NCBI RefSeq assembly: GCF_027474845.2
Contig: NZ_CP107031.2
Coordinates: forward strand, 2,928,501 to 2,992,500
Origin: Maribacter aestuarii
GTDB taxonomy: Bacteria; Bacteroidota; Bacteroidia; Flavobacteriales; Flavobacteriaceae
Reading direction: 5' to 3'
DNA: 64,000 bases
How positions within the stretch are numbered: position 1 is the first letter of the stretch; each line of letters begins with the position of its first letter. This document shows, one piece after another, positions 44,667-53,846 of this stretch. The notes beneath the pieces were generated by a model. It was not told the DNA's origin and did no database searches. It saw nothing but the letters and a program-made list of their open reading frames with translations. The position numbers were made by a program, and so were the translations under genes.

Positions 44667-46283
44667 TCAATCCTTTTCAATGGTTTCGTAGGTGAATTTG
44701 CTCTTTTTCCAATCAATCAAGGGCGAAGGATAGTATTTTACATTCATACGGTCTAAAAAGGGTGCTTGATCTGCCAAGCGGAGCTTATAATCCTCCCAAT
44801 CCCTATTTTCTGGGATACTCCAGCTTAATTCTGAATAGCCGATTATCCTCGGAAAGGCCAAATATTCCAATTCGTCGATATTACTAATTGTCTCAGACCA
44901 TAAAGGTGCTTCCACACCAAGAATATTCTCTAATGGAATACCACCATATTCCTCAGGCGACCAAACATAGGCAGTATCTACTGGAATATAGGCAGCCCAA
45001 TGAAGACCATGTTTGGAAAGGGTATCGTATTGCATATCCAAATAGGCTTTTTTGGCTGGGGAAACAATAATTTTCATTCCCTTTTCTACGGCTTTTTTTG
45101 CATTTTCTTCACTTGCCCACCATTGTGAAATGGAGGTTGAATCTATATTCGCTATGGCTACTTCATCCCAACCGATCATTCGCTTACCATACTTTTGAAC
45201 TATTTTTTCCACCTTATTAACAAAGTAGATATAGTCATTTTTTTTGGTGACATGACTTTCATCACCGCCAATATGGAAATAAGGTCCAGGGGTAATGGCC
45301 GAGATTTCCCTTACCACATCATCAATAAACGCATATACCGTATCCTTTCGGGTGTCAAATGTACTGAAGCCCACATGGGTACCTTCATATAGCTTCGGGG
45401 TTTTACCATTACCGTTTAAAAAAGGATAGGACACCGAGGCGGCATTGGTGTGTCCTGGCATATCAATTTCCGGTATAATGGTCATATATCTTTCCGCTGC
45501 GTAGCGCACGAGTTCCTTATAGTCTTCTTGGGTGTAAAACCCGCCAGCTTCTCCGCCTACTTCGGTACTTCCTCCAACCTCTGTTAGCTTAGGCCAGGAC
45601 TTGATTTCTATTCGCCAGCCCTGATCGTCCGATAAATGCAGGTGCAGTACGTTTATTTTGTAGTAGGATAAAAGGTCTATATATTTTTTTACGTCCGCTA
45701 CACTAAAAAAATGTCGAGCAACATCCAGCATGGCTCCACGGTAGGAAAAGGTAGGGTTGTCAAAAATCTTTCCGGAAGGCACTGGCCATATTTTTTGTTC
45801 GGCAAGCGTGTCATTACTAACCTCCGGTACCAGTTGGCGTAATGTTTGAATTCCTCTAAAAGCCCCTTCAGCAGTATTTGCGTTTAGAATAATCGAATCT
45901 TGATTGATATAGAGTTGATAAGCTTCCGGAGTGTCCATTTCCAAACTATCGCTCTGATTGATATATATGACACGCTCCACCGTATTGGTAGTCTCTGTGT
46001 TTACCGGAATGTCCAAGTTAATTTTTGATTTTAACTTATCCGCTAAAAACTTACTGACTTCCTCAAAACCGGTGGCACCTTTGGATGTATAGATAGCTGT
46101 GAACTGATCTAGTGCAAAGGCAGAATTTGTGGGTATGGTCTTTACAGGTTTGGGCATGAGACTTGCCTTGGCCAAATCGGTTTCTGGCATTGGGATACGT
46201 TGCCTCTTTTCTTCTTGGCATGCGATAATAGCACTGAAGACTGATATTAAAAATAATAATCTAATTAGGGTAGTTTTAAGCAT
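44667..46283 (-). CDS. Beta-N-acetylhexosaminidase, GH20 lipoprotein
   Basis: 538 residues. Releases terminal GlcNAc/GalNAc from chitooligosaccharides, glycans or peptidoglycan fragments. The N-terminus is a lipoprotein signal with lipobox SAIIAC. The GH20b domain (about 55-165) precedes the catalytic barrel. The diagnostic acid pair is in FHIGGDESHV (about residue 340), with HLHLSDDQGWRIEIKSWPKL and IPEIDMPGHTNAA upstream. It shares a reverse operon with an SGNH and an alpha/beta hydrolase, pointing to decorated amino-sugar polymers. Confidence 0.93.
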   Translation of the reverse strand: MLKTTLIRLLFLISVFSAIIACQEEKRQRIPMPETDLAKASLMPKPVKTIPTNSAFALDQFTAIYTSKGATGFEEVSKFLADKLKSKINLDIPVNTETTNTVERVIYINQSDSLEMDTPEAYQLYINQDSIILNANTAEGAFRGIQTLRQLVPEVSNDTLAEQKIWPVPSGKIFDNPTFSYRGAMLDVARHFFSVADVKKYIDLLSYYKINVLHLHLSDDQGWRIEIKSWPKLTEVGGSTEVGGEAGGFYTQEDYKELVRYAAERYMTIIPEIDMPGHTNAASVSYPFLNGNGKTPKLYEGTHVGFSTFDTRKDTVYAFIDDVVREISAITPGPYFHIGGDESHVTKKNDYIYFVNKVEKIVQKYGKRMIGWDEVAIANIDSTSISQWWASEENAKKAVEKGMKIIVSPAKKAYLDMQYDTLSKHGLHWAAYIPVDTAYVWSPEEYGGIPLENILGVEAPLWSETISNIDELEYLAFPRIIGYSELSWSIPENRDWEDYKLRLADQAPFLDRMNVKYYPSPLIDWKKSKFTYETIEKD

Positions 46284-46292
46284 TTCTAATTT

Positions 46293-46967
46293 TTAAGGGT
46301 TATTTACTAAGTCTTTCATGGCCTCGTACCACAATATGTATCCTTTTGGATTCATATGTAGTCCGTCCTCGATAAAAATATCCATTTTAAGCTTACGACC
46401 GTTAAGCATAGGGTTCCAAACGTCTACATATTCCAGAAGTGGGTCATTCTCACTTAAATTTCTATATTTTCTATTTAATCTTCTATACCTTCCTCTAAGT
46501 TTCCACCTACTTATGCTAGGCTTGGCGGAAATCAATACAATTTTAGTATTAGGATTATTATTTCTGATTTGCAAAATGATATCTGAAGTTGTTTGAACGA
46601 TTTCTTTTGGCCTTTTCCTTGCAAAAATATCATTATCCCCTTCATAAATAAAAACCCTGCTAGGTCTGTACCGCAATACCAAATCATCCAAGTGATATAA
46701 AAGATCCGAAGCTTGGGAACCTCCAAAACCGGTATTTAAAATTTGATGGTCGGGGAAGGACTCCTCCAGGGTTTTCCAAAACCTAACGCTGGAACTTCCG
46801 GTAAATAAAATGGTCTCCCTTTGCTTGTCCCAAACGGTGTCATACTTCTTGGTGATGGATTCGACCTCTTCTTCAAAAGCCGAAACAGTCTGTGCCTTTA
46901 TTTCGAATTGTGCTATGAAAGCAAGAAAAATAACACAGGAAGTACTTAATCGAAGGATACGGTTCAT
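46293..46967 (-). CDS. Exported SGNH/GDSL hydrolase
   Basis: 224 residues with a signal peptide (1-25, cut near IKAQ). SGNH blocks: TILFTGSSSVRFW (nucleophile Ser in a GSS variant of GDS), NTGFGGSQASDLLYH, YEGDNDIFARKRP (GxND block) and DGLHMNPKGYILWYEAM (catalytic Asp/His). This subgroup often removes acetyl groups from sugars. It is nine bases upstream of the GH20 gene, consistent with de-esterification of an acetylated polysaccharide. Confidence 0.87.
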   Translation of the reverse strand: MNRILRLSTSCVIFLAFIAQFEIKAQTVSAFEEEVESITKKYDTVWDKQRETILFTGSSSVRFWKTLEESFPDHQILNTGFGGSQASDLLYHLDDLVLRYRPSRVFIYEGDNDIFARKRPKEIVQTTSDIILQIRNNNPNTKIVLISAKPSISRWKLRGRYRRLNRKYRNLSENDPLLEYVDVWNPMLNGRKLKMDIFIEDGLHMNPKGYILWYEAMKDLVNNP

Positions 46968-46994
46968 AAGGGGAATTTTTAGAAATAGATGTTA

Positions 46995-47876
46995 TTACAT
47001 TCCTCCTACAGGAAAAGTCAACCCTTGGCTCAAGGCCCAGCTATGAAACTGAGCAATCCAATTATCGGAGGCAAGTCCTTGCTTTTTCATGCCAAATCCA
47101 TGTCCTCCCTTGGCATACATGTGGAGTCCCACGGAGTAATTCTCATTCAACCAAGCCATATATAGGTTTGCACTATCTTTTGCGAGGCCCAAAGGGTCAT
47201 CAGTAGCACAGATGATTAACATGGGAGGTGCATCCTCCGGTACTTCATATTTCGGGATTACGGTCATCCAAGGATATACAGGTACGATGAAATTAGGTCT
47301 GTTTTCTTCGGTACAATTGAAAGTTACTCCCATGGTTACTGCTCCACCCGCGGAAAATCCCATAAAACCAATTTTCTCTGGATTTAGACCAAGACCTTTA
47401 GCATTACTCCTAACATAGCTGACCGCCGAAAGTCCGTCTGAAATAGAAAATGGTAAAACCGGTCTCACACGTTCCATAATTCTTTGAGGGTTGGTTGAGC
47501 CTTCCTCGGATATTTCTGCAACACCATCTTCACCGGTGGGCACTAGTCTATATTTCAAAACGAAAGCTGTAATGCCCTTTTCGTTCAGCCATTTGGCTAC
47601 GTCCGTACCCTCACTTTTAATGCTGAGGGCGTAAAGACCACCACCTGGAGCAATTATGACACTCGTTCCATTAGGCTTCTCCGGTTTAAAAATTTCCATA
47701 GTAGGAACCGATACATTGGTAACCACTTGATTTTGCCATATTTCCGAGAAATAATTTTTCTCCTCACTTTCCCACGTCACGCCAGGGCTTTTGTCAAAAG
47801 GTAAGTTAATAGTGTTTTGTGCTAAGCTTAAAGCCGATATGCAGAAGGCACAAAGTATGCTAAGAAAAGGTTTCAT
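46995..47876 (-). CDS. Exported alpha/beta hydrolase, acetyl-xylan-esterase-like
   Basis: 293 residues with a signal peptide (1-19, SLAQ). The oxyanion region SVIIAPGGGLYALSIKSEG, the nucleophile elbow GFSAGGAVTMG, the acid in ICATDDPLG and the His in AKGGHGFGMKKQG form a full triad. This matches the BD-FAE/carbohydrate-esterase-like group. It is 27 bases upstream of the SGNH gene; with GH20 the three form an exported glycan-degrading set. Confidence 0.88.
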   Translation of the reverse strand: MKPFLSILCAFCISALSLAQNTINLPFDKSPGVTWESEEKNYFSEIWQNQVVTNVSVPTMEIFKPEKPNGTSVIIAPGGGLYALSIKSEGTDVAKWLNEKGITAFVLKYRLVPTGEDGVAEISEEGSTNPQRIMERVRPVLPFSISDGLSAVSYVRSNAKGLGLNPEKIGFMGFSAGGAVTMGVTFNCTEENRPNFIVPVYPWMTVIPKYEVPEDAPPMLIICATDDPLGLAKDSANLYMAWLNENYSVGLHMYAKGGHGFGMKKQGLASDNWIAQFHSWALSQGLTFPVGGM

Positions 47877-47928
47877 ATAATGTTTTTGAATATTTAAATT
47901 TTACAGAACACTTATAATTACTGATTTT

Positions 47929-48651
47929 TTAATTTATACCAATAAATACCAAAGCCGCCAAAAGTGCTCCCAGAATAGGACCGACAATAGGCACCCATGC
48001 ATAACGCCAGTCACTTTTACCCTTGTGCTTAAGGGGTAAAATCGCATGAAGCAATCTAGGGCCTAAATCCCTAGCGGGATTTATGGCATATCCGGTAGGG
48101 CCTCCCAAACCAAAACCAATTCCCATTACCAATAGTGCAACGGGTAGCGCATCTAGGGAACCTAGGGAAATCGCTTCTTCGCCCATCGCTCCTCCCGCGA
48201 TAAAAAACACTCCGAAAACTAAAGCAAAAGTCCCTACAACTTCCGATACCATGTTCCAAAACGGACTGCGTATGGCCGGGGCTGTTGAGAATGTGGCTAA
48301 AATGGCCGATGCATCTTCCGTAGCCTCGTATTGTTTTTTGTAAGTAAGCCAAACCAACAGACTACCCGTCATAGCCCCGAGTACCTGTGACAAAATATAT
48401 CCAGGAACCAACGTCCAAGAAAATTTGCTGGTAATTGCCAGACCAACAGTAACGGCCGGATTAAGGTGTGCGCCACTAACATCGGCAGAAATGAATACCC
48501 CAATAAATACGGCAATTCCCCAAGCCAGTGCGATTCCTACCCATCCAGAATCGGAACCCTTTGTCCCTTTAAGTACAAGGTTGGCAACGATACCGTTTCC
48601 AATAAGAATAAGCATCGCTGTACCTATAAATTCAAAAATATAAGCTGTCAT
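47929..48651 (-). CDS. MIP family aquaglyceroporin (GlpF-like)
   Basis: 240 residues with six membrane segments and both pore motifs: GAHLNPAVTVG (NPA at 64-66) and YAINPARDLGPR (NPA near 190). Asp after the second NPAR and the long extracellular loop favour glycerol over pure water channels. No glpK or glpD is adjacent, so the physiological solute is uncertain. It precedes the esterase gene by 52 bases and diverges from the DUF5916 gene. Confidence 0.92.
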   Translation of the reverse strand: MTAYIFEFIGTAMLILIGNGIVANLVLKGTKGSDSGWVGIALAWGIAVFIGVFISADVSGAHLNPAVTVGLAITSKFSWTLVPGYILSQVLGAMTGSLLVWLTYKKQYEATEDASAILATFSTAPAIRSPFWNMVSEVVGTFALVFGVFFIAGGAMGEEAISLGSLDALPVALLVMGIGFGLGGPTGYAINPARDLGPRLLHAILPLKHKGKSDWRYAWVPIVGPILGALLAALVFIGIN

Positions 48652-48849
48652 AGATTTGTTTTGGTTAGTGCGGGTAAGATAAAAAAATACACGGAATTAA
48701 ACTAAGCGCTATTCTTTTAACCTTGGTAATATGATTTAGGTTAATTTTTATTTTCTACGTATTGTCATCAACCTTTCTGTTTATAATTGTCGCATAACAA
48801 AAAATAGTATCTTGTTCATCTGTTACAGCACCGAACCAATCATCCAAAA

Positions 48850-51048
48850 ATGACCCACTTTAAACAAATTCTTGTCACCGTTATTTCTTTGCTAGTTGGA
48901 AATATTGTATTTGGTCAAACTTCAGACAATATTAGACCCACGGCTTTAGCCGTACCCATTTCAGAGGAACCGATAATAGACGGAAAAGTTATAGAGGATG
49001 CGATTTGGCAAAGCATAGAACCTTTTGGGGATTTGACCCAAACCCAGCCTAATTTTGGAATTCCGGCATCGGAGAAAACAGAAATAAGAATCGCCTACAC
49101 GACCGAAACTTTTTTTGTCTCCGTAGTTTGTTATGATTCCAGACCGAACAATTTAGTCGTTTCCGATGCCAGAAGAGACGCGGACTTGGACAACACCGAT
49201 GCTTTTCTTTTTATTTTGGATACGTACAGGGATGGTCAGAACGGATTTGTTTTTGGAACAAACTCTTTAGGCGTGGAATACGATGCACAGGTAGACAATG
49301 AAGGACAGGGAAATTTTAATGCCAACCGCCAACAGGGTGGTACCATTGGTGGGTTTAATTTGAACTGGGACGGTTCTTGGGAGGTGAAAGCCAGTGTAGG
49401 GGATTACGGTTGGAGTGCTGAGTTTGTAATTCCGTTGAGAACACTTCGATTTCAGTCCGGGAAGGATTGGGGCATCAATTTTAGAAGAAATATTAGAAAA
49501 AGTAACGAAATAGCCTATTGGTCGCCCATACCCTTAGGTCTCGATTTAAAACGTCTCTCACTCGCTGGAACCCTTACAGGTTTGGAATTGCGTAGCCCCG
49601 GAAATCTCAAGGTCATTCCCTATGTTTTAGGGAGTGTCTCCAAGGACTATGCCTTGACCGACCCTAAATCTGATTACCGCTTTGACGCAGGTGGAGATGT
49701 GAAGTATAGTATTACCCCTAGTTTGACCTTAGACCTTACGTACAATACCGATTTCGCCCAAGTAGAGGTAGATGACCAGCAAGTGAACCTTGATCGATTT
49801 AACCTGTTTTTTCCCGAGAAGCGACCCTTTTTCTTGGAGAATGCCGGTCTCTTCAGCGTTGGTAGTCCAGGTGAGGTTGATCTGTTCTTTAGTAGGCGTA
49901 TTGGAATCGGTGACAATGGTAACATCGTTCCGATTATAGGTGGTGCGCGGCTTTCAGGAAAACTTAATCGGACAAATATTGGGCTCTTAAGCATGTGGAC
50001 GGAAGAGGTTTCCGATATTGGTGTGGAAGCCAATAATTTTACCGTCGCAAGGGTTAACCACGAATTTAAAGGAAGAACGGCACTTGGTGCCGCAATTATC
50101 AATAAAGAAGGTTTACAATCCGATGATTTTAATAGAACCATTGCCTTAGATGGAAAACTTGGCTTGGGTAGAAAAGCACGTATGTCTGGATTTTATGCCC
50201 ATACTTCCGATCCTAATGATACTATAAATGCCAACTCCTTTAAGTTCCAAACGGATTATAATTGGAACAATTGGGAATTAAGAGCGGCATATACAGAGGT
50301 CGGACAGGGCTTTAACCCCGAGGTAGGGTTCCTTTTGCGTTCGGCCTTTAGAAAACCGGAAGGACTTGTACTGTACCATTTAAGACCAAAAAATCCGGAA
50401 TCGAAAATTCTGGAGTATCGCCCACATATTTCTTATAGAGGTTATTGGAATTTTGATGGTTTTCTGGAAACCAGCTTTTTGCACTTGGATAATCATTTTG
50501 AATGGAAAAGTGGATCAGAACTTCATACGGGTGTCAATATTACCAAGGAGGGCGTTGTTTTTCCTTTTGATATTTCAAGAGGGGACAATGTCATTGTACA
50601 GCCTGGAAATTACAGTCACGCAGAATCCCAGATTATTTTCTTTACCAATAGGAGTAAACCGTTTTCGGTGAATTTAAGGTCGGTAATAGGGGGTTCCTTT
50701 GGCGGGACCCGATATATAGAAACGGTTACTGCGGCCTACAGAATTGGGGATCGGTTCAACTCGGAAGTTACCTTTCAGTATAATAACTTTCAGTTACCAG
50801 TGGGGGATTTTACGGCCAACATTTTAAGAACGCAATTATCGTATTCTTTTAAGCCTAACGTTTATTTACAAGGGTTGATACAACATAATACAACGGATAA
50901 GTTATGGGCGGCAAATATTAGGTTCGGTTGGTTAGAGCGTGCCAATACCGGATTATTCGTGGTGTACAACTACAATCTCCGGGATGGTGACCCGTTAAAT
51001 AATAGCTTTATTATCAAATATACCCGTATGTTCGATTTGGTAAAATAA
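48850..51048 (+). CDS. DUF5916 outer-membrane protein with CBM9-like domain
   Basis: 732 residues with a signal peptide (1-22, VFGQ). Residues about 30-225 are a carbohydrate-binding family 9-like domain (EPIIDGKVIEDAIWQSIEPF, DNTDAFLFILDTYRDGQNGF, WSAEFVIPLRTLRF). The remaining 500 residues are the DUF5916 barrel region, with LFFPEKRPFFLENAGLF the most conserved motif and a C-terminal aromatic-rich strand. It is probably an outer-membrane barrel; function unknown. A TTG...TATCTTG pair at 48787-48814 is a plausible promoter. Confidence 0.87.
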   Translation: MTHFKQILVTVISLLVGNIVFGQTSDNIRPTALAVPISEEPIIDGKVIEDAIWQSIEPFGDLTQTQPNFGIPASEKTEIRIAYTTETFFVSVVCYDSRPNNLVVSDARRDADLDNTDAFLFILDTYRDGQNGFVFGTNSLGVEYDAQVDNEGQGNFNANRQQGGTIGGFNLNWDGSWEVKASVGDYGWSAEFVIPLRTLRFQSGKDWGINFRRNIRKSNEIAYWSPIPLGLDLKRLSLAGTLTGLELRSPGNLKVIPYVLGSVSKDYALTDPKSDYRFDAGGDVKYSITPSLTLDLTYNTDFAQVEVDDQQVNLDRFNLFFPEKRPFFLENAGLFSVGSPGEVDLFFSRRIGIGDNGNIVPIIGGARLSGKLNRTNIGLLSMWTEEVSDIGVEANNFTVARVNHEFKGRTALGAAIINKEGLQSDDFNRTIALDGKLGLGRKARMSGFYAHTSDPNDTINANSFKFQTDYNWNNWELRAAYTEVGQGFNPEVGFLLRSAFRKPEGLVLYHLRPKNPESKILEYRPHISYRGYWNFDGFLETSFLHLDNHFEWKSGSELHTGVNITKEGVVFPFDISRGDNVIVQPGNYSHAESQIIFFTNRSKPFSVNLRSVIGGSFGGTRYIETVTAAYRIGDRFNSEVTFQYNNFQLPVGDFTANILRTQLSYSFKPNVYLQGLIQHNTTDKLWAANIRFGWLERANTGLFVVYNYNLRDGDPLNNSFIIKYTRMFDLVK

Positions 51049-51058
51049 GGATTGCACT

Positions 51059-51090
51059 ATGCTTGTTAAATTGAGCATCACGATTTTTTT
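51059..51090 (+). terminator. Weak terminator after the DUF5916 gene
   Basis: ATGCT and AGCAT pair around about 10 bases, and seven T follow shortly after (51084-51090). The stem is short. Confidence 0.35.
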
Positions 51091-51127
51091 ATAACCTCAT
51101 TTTTTATAATATTACCAAAACTTTACT

Positions 51128-51595
51128 ATGAAATATTTGAAATATATCCTTGGGTTATCTCTGTTGATAGCGTTGGTCTCATGCTCATCCGACGATGGTG
51201 CCACGGATTCTACAGCAACACCATTGGTAGTGGGAACTTGGAGCCTTACCGAAGTGAATGTAAGCATTCCGCAAGACCCTAACGATGATGGGACTGCTTC
51301 TACAAATATGGTAGATGAACTCCCGTGCTTAACCGGACTTTTAATAATTAGCGAAAATGGCAATTGGACAGCTTCCATAACCGATGTAAGTATTACTCCA
51401 ATTACGGGGGATTTATACGCCATACAATGTGAACAATCCATTTCTTATTCTGGAAATTGGTCTTTTCAGAATAACGTTTTAAGTCTTAATCGCGTTGGTT
51501 TTAGCCCTATCACATTAAGTGGGGATACACTAAGAGAATCTAGAAACGAAGATCTCCCTGGTATTCAAAGTTTGGTCTATACGAGACAACCGTAA
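51128..51595 (+). CDS. Lipocalin-like lipoprotein
   Basis: 155 residues. Lipoprotein signal (YILGLSLLIALVSC, lipobox LVSC) followed by a Ser/Asp/Thr linker and a lipocalin-like domain: VVGTWSLTEVNVSI, LLIISENGNWTASI and YSGNWSFQNNVLSLNRVG. It resembles the lipoprotein after guaB in layout. Members are common in Bacteroidota; ligand and function unknown. Confidence 0.8.
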   Translation: MKYLKYILGLSLLIALVSCSSDDGATDSTATPLVVGTWSLTEVNVSIPQDPNDDGTASTNMVDELPCLTGLLIISENGNWTASITDVSITPITGDLYAIQCEQSISYSGNWSFQNNVLSLNRVGFSPITLSGDTLRESRNEDLPGIQSLVYTRQP

Positions 51596-51603
51596 AGACA
51601 GTG

Positions 51604-52056
51604 TCAAACCCCGAACTGTTCTAAATGGTGGTTGAGGTGTTTGTAAAAGAGAGTATTCCATTGTGCAGAAGTTAGCGGTCCAAAGGCATGGGATTCTTTG
51701 TTTTCAAAATGGTCTTCACCAAGTTCTTGGGTTTTAATGATATTCTGAATCAGGATTTGCTTTTCCTTTTCAAAATCCCTGGAATCTGTAATCAGGAATT
51801 CTGGAGCGGTCCGCATGTTTTTCTTATAGGGCTTTGGACCTACCACTAAGTTCTTCGCAAATAGTTTTATCAGGAATTTTTTAAAACCTGTTGGCTTCGG
51901 GTACTTGTCAGTATAGGTCATGTCATAGGCTACATTACAGTGTGCCATCATTTGAGACACGCTCATTTTACCCCACAAGGGTTGTGTTTCTGGGGTTAAT
52001 TTTTCTATCCTAGCTATAAGCTCTTTAGAAGTATTCTTTTTGAAAATGTTTTTCAT
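51604..52056 (-). CDS. DUF1569 (DinB-like) protein
   Basis: 150 residues. The pattern LTPETQPLWGKMSVSQMMAH, then CNVAYDMTYTDKYPKP and a final FYKHLNHHLEQFGV matches DUF1569, a branch of the DinB four-helix fold. Histidines at MAHC, near FGPLTSAQWN and in HLNHHLEQF could bind a metal. Function unknown. It lies 36 bases downstream of the SMP-30-like gene on the same strand. Confidence 0.85.
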   Translation of the reverse strand: MKNIFKKNTSKELIARIEKLTPETQPLWGKMSVSQMMAHCNVAYDMTYTDKYPKPTGFKKFLIKLFAKNLVVGPKPYKKNMRTAPEFLITDSRDFEKEKQILIQNIIKTQELGEDHFENKESHAFGPLTSAQWNTLFYKHLNHHLEQFGV

Positions 52057-52092
52057 GATTGTTGATTTAAGATTGATTTTACCTTTTTCTAA

Positions 52093-52992
52093 CTAGCGAA
52101 CTCCGTGAACGTTCATTTCTAAGGTATACACCGAATCCATAGCGGTTATAAAAAGCACGTTCTGATCCTTTCCTCCAAAAGTGACATTGGCCGTCCATTT
52201 TTCACCGGTAACGATATGCTCAATTTGATTTCCCTCGGAATCAAACACGGTTACCCCGTCCCCCGTCAAATACAGATTTCCTTCATTGTCCAACGTCATT
52301 CCATCTGAACCTAGCTCGCAGAAGAGTTTCCTGTTGGCTAGGCTTCCATCTTCGTTTATCATGTAGACATAAGTTTTTTTGTCGCCTATGTCGGCAATAA
52401 ATAAGGTCTTTCCATCTGCAGAGCCTATAATACCGTTGGGCATAACAAAATCTTCAGCTACGATTTTTAGCTCGTCACCAGTTGGTGAAAGATAATAGAC
52501 ACGGCGTTCTTTGATGCGTTCAACTGAAGGATTCCACCAAGGGCGGTCGTACAGAGGGTCGGTGAGGTAAACACCCCCTTCTGGGTCTACCCACAGGTCG
52601 TTGGGTCCACCTAATTTTTCCCCTTCAAAATTATCAATGAGTACGGTTACATTCTTTTCAGGATCTATGCGCCAAAGCTCATTTTTTTCATCGGCACAGG
52701 ACAAAAGGTTACCGCTGTGATCAAAATAAAGTCCGTTGGAACGCCCGGAGGGCTGCATATATGTAGATACGCTATTGCTATCCGCGTCCCACTTTAAAAT
52801 TCTATCGTTTGGTTGGTCCGTGAAAAATACGTCACCCTCACTATTAACTGCCGGACCTTCTGTAAACTGATATTCATCGGAAACCAAGGTTAATTTTGCA
52901 CCATCGGCGATAATAGACTCACCCTGAGCTAAACCGGAATAACTAAAAAGCACAACAACACTCGTGAATAAAAACTGTGAAATCGATTTCAT
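52093..52992 (-). CDS. Exported SMP-30/gluconolactonase-like protein
   Basis: 299 residues with a signal peptide (1-22, GLAQ). Six-bladed propeller of the SMP-30/LRE family. The metal Glu is in FTEGPAVNSEGDVFFTD, with GGPNDLWVDPEGGVYLTDPL and DGMTLDNEGNLYLTGDGV giving the other ligands. It probably hydrolyses sugar lactones outside the cytoplasm. It is last in a tight operon with a TIM-barrel epimerase-like gene (six bases) and a PD40 propeller gene. Confidence 0.9.
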   Translation of the reverse strand: MKSISQFLFTSVVVLFSYSGLAQGESIIADGAKLTLVSDEYQFTEGPAVNSEGDVFFTDQPNDRILKWDADSNSVSTYMQPSGRSNGLYFDHSGNLLSCADEKNELWRIDPEKNVTVLIDNFEGEKLGGPNDLWVDPEGGVYLTDPLYDRPWWNPSVERIKERRVYYLSPTGDELKIVAEDFVMPNGIIGSADGKTLFIADIGDKKTYVYMINEDGSLANRKLFCELGSDGMTLDNEGNLYLTGDGVTVFDSEGNQIEHIVTGEKWTANVTFGGKDQNVLFITAMDSVYTLEMNVHGVR

Positions 52993-52998
52993 ACTTTA

Positions 52999-53832
52999 TT
53001 ACAAATTGTTCAAATACTTCATATTGTGTTCCATGCTTTCAAAAGGGGTGCTTTCATATTCTTCCTGTTCTATGAAAATATGCTTAACTCCGGATTGTTC
53101 TTTGTGTTTCATCATACTTCTCACATCTAAACCACCCTTGCCAAGTTCCGTGCTCTCCTTCTTTTCCATATTCATATCCTTTAAGTGCCATAAGGGAAAT
53201 CTCCCAGGATACTTTTCAAAATAGTCCAAGGGGTCCTTGCCCGCTATGATGACCCAGCCAAGGTCTAACTCCATATGCACCAAATCGGGCTGTGTGTTAT
53301 CCATTAGCACATCATATAGGATTTTCCCATTTTCAGATTCAAACTCATATTCGTGATTGTGATAACCGAATTTTACTCCCGCCATACTGCAGGCTTCTCC
53401 TGCTTTATTAAATTTTTCTGCCACTCTTTTATAATTGTCAATGGTCTGGCCTTTAGAGGGCATGGACGAACATATTAGGTACTCTTGTCCAGAGGCAACG
53501 GCCTCCTCGATGGTTTGGTCAAAGTTGGCATCTAAGTGTACATGGCCACTTTTAAGTTTCATTCCTAAACCGGCACAAGTATTTTTCATTTCGGTTGGGC
53601 TTAACCCGTAGTAATGACCTTTCTGCGACCTTGCGGTTTCAATTTCTTTTATTCCCAAACTGGCTATTTTTTCCAAGGTGCCCTTTGCATCTTTGGCCAT
53701 GGCATCCCTAAAAGAATACAATTGTACTCCGTACACTTGTCTAGATTCATTGGCCCTTAGTAAATTGGGAATCAGAAATGCACCTGCAGAAACCAGGCTT
53801 GATTTTATTAAAAATTCTCTTCGCGTATTCAT
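52999..53832 (-). CDS. Exported sugar phosphate isomerase/epimerase-like TIM barrel
   Basis: 277 residues. Starts NTRREFLIKSSLVSAGAFL, a twin-arginine-type signal. The xylose-isomerase-like barrel has VYGVQLYSFRDAMAKDAKG, LKSGHVHLDAN, GYHNHEYEF (metal His/Glu), MELDLGWVIIAGKDP, FPLWHLKDM and a late IFIEQEEYE. The substrate is unknown; an exported location argues against a phosphorylated sugar. It is operonic with the SMP-30-like lactonase gene. Confidence 0.88.
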   Translation of the reverse strand: MNTRREFLIKSSLVSAGAFLIPNLLRANESRQVYGVQLYSFRDAMAKDAKGTLEKIASLGIKEIETARSQKGHYYGLSPTEMKNTCAGLGMKLKSGHVHLDANFDQTIEEAVASGQEYLICSSMPSKGQTIDNYKRVAEKFNKAGEACSMAGVKFGYHNHEYEFESENGKILYDVLMDNTQPDLVHMELDLGWVIIAGKDPLDYFEKYPGRFPLWHLKDMNMEKKESTELGKGGLDVRSMMKHKEQSGVKHIFIEQEEYESTPFESMEHNMKYLNNL

Positions 53833-53846
53833 AAATATTTATCGGG

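Noticed and set aside
49674..50141. 155-codon open frame opposite the DUF5916 gene
   Set aside because: It is a shadow of a long conserved frame and its product has no recognisable domain or start context.
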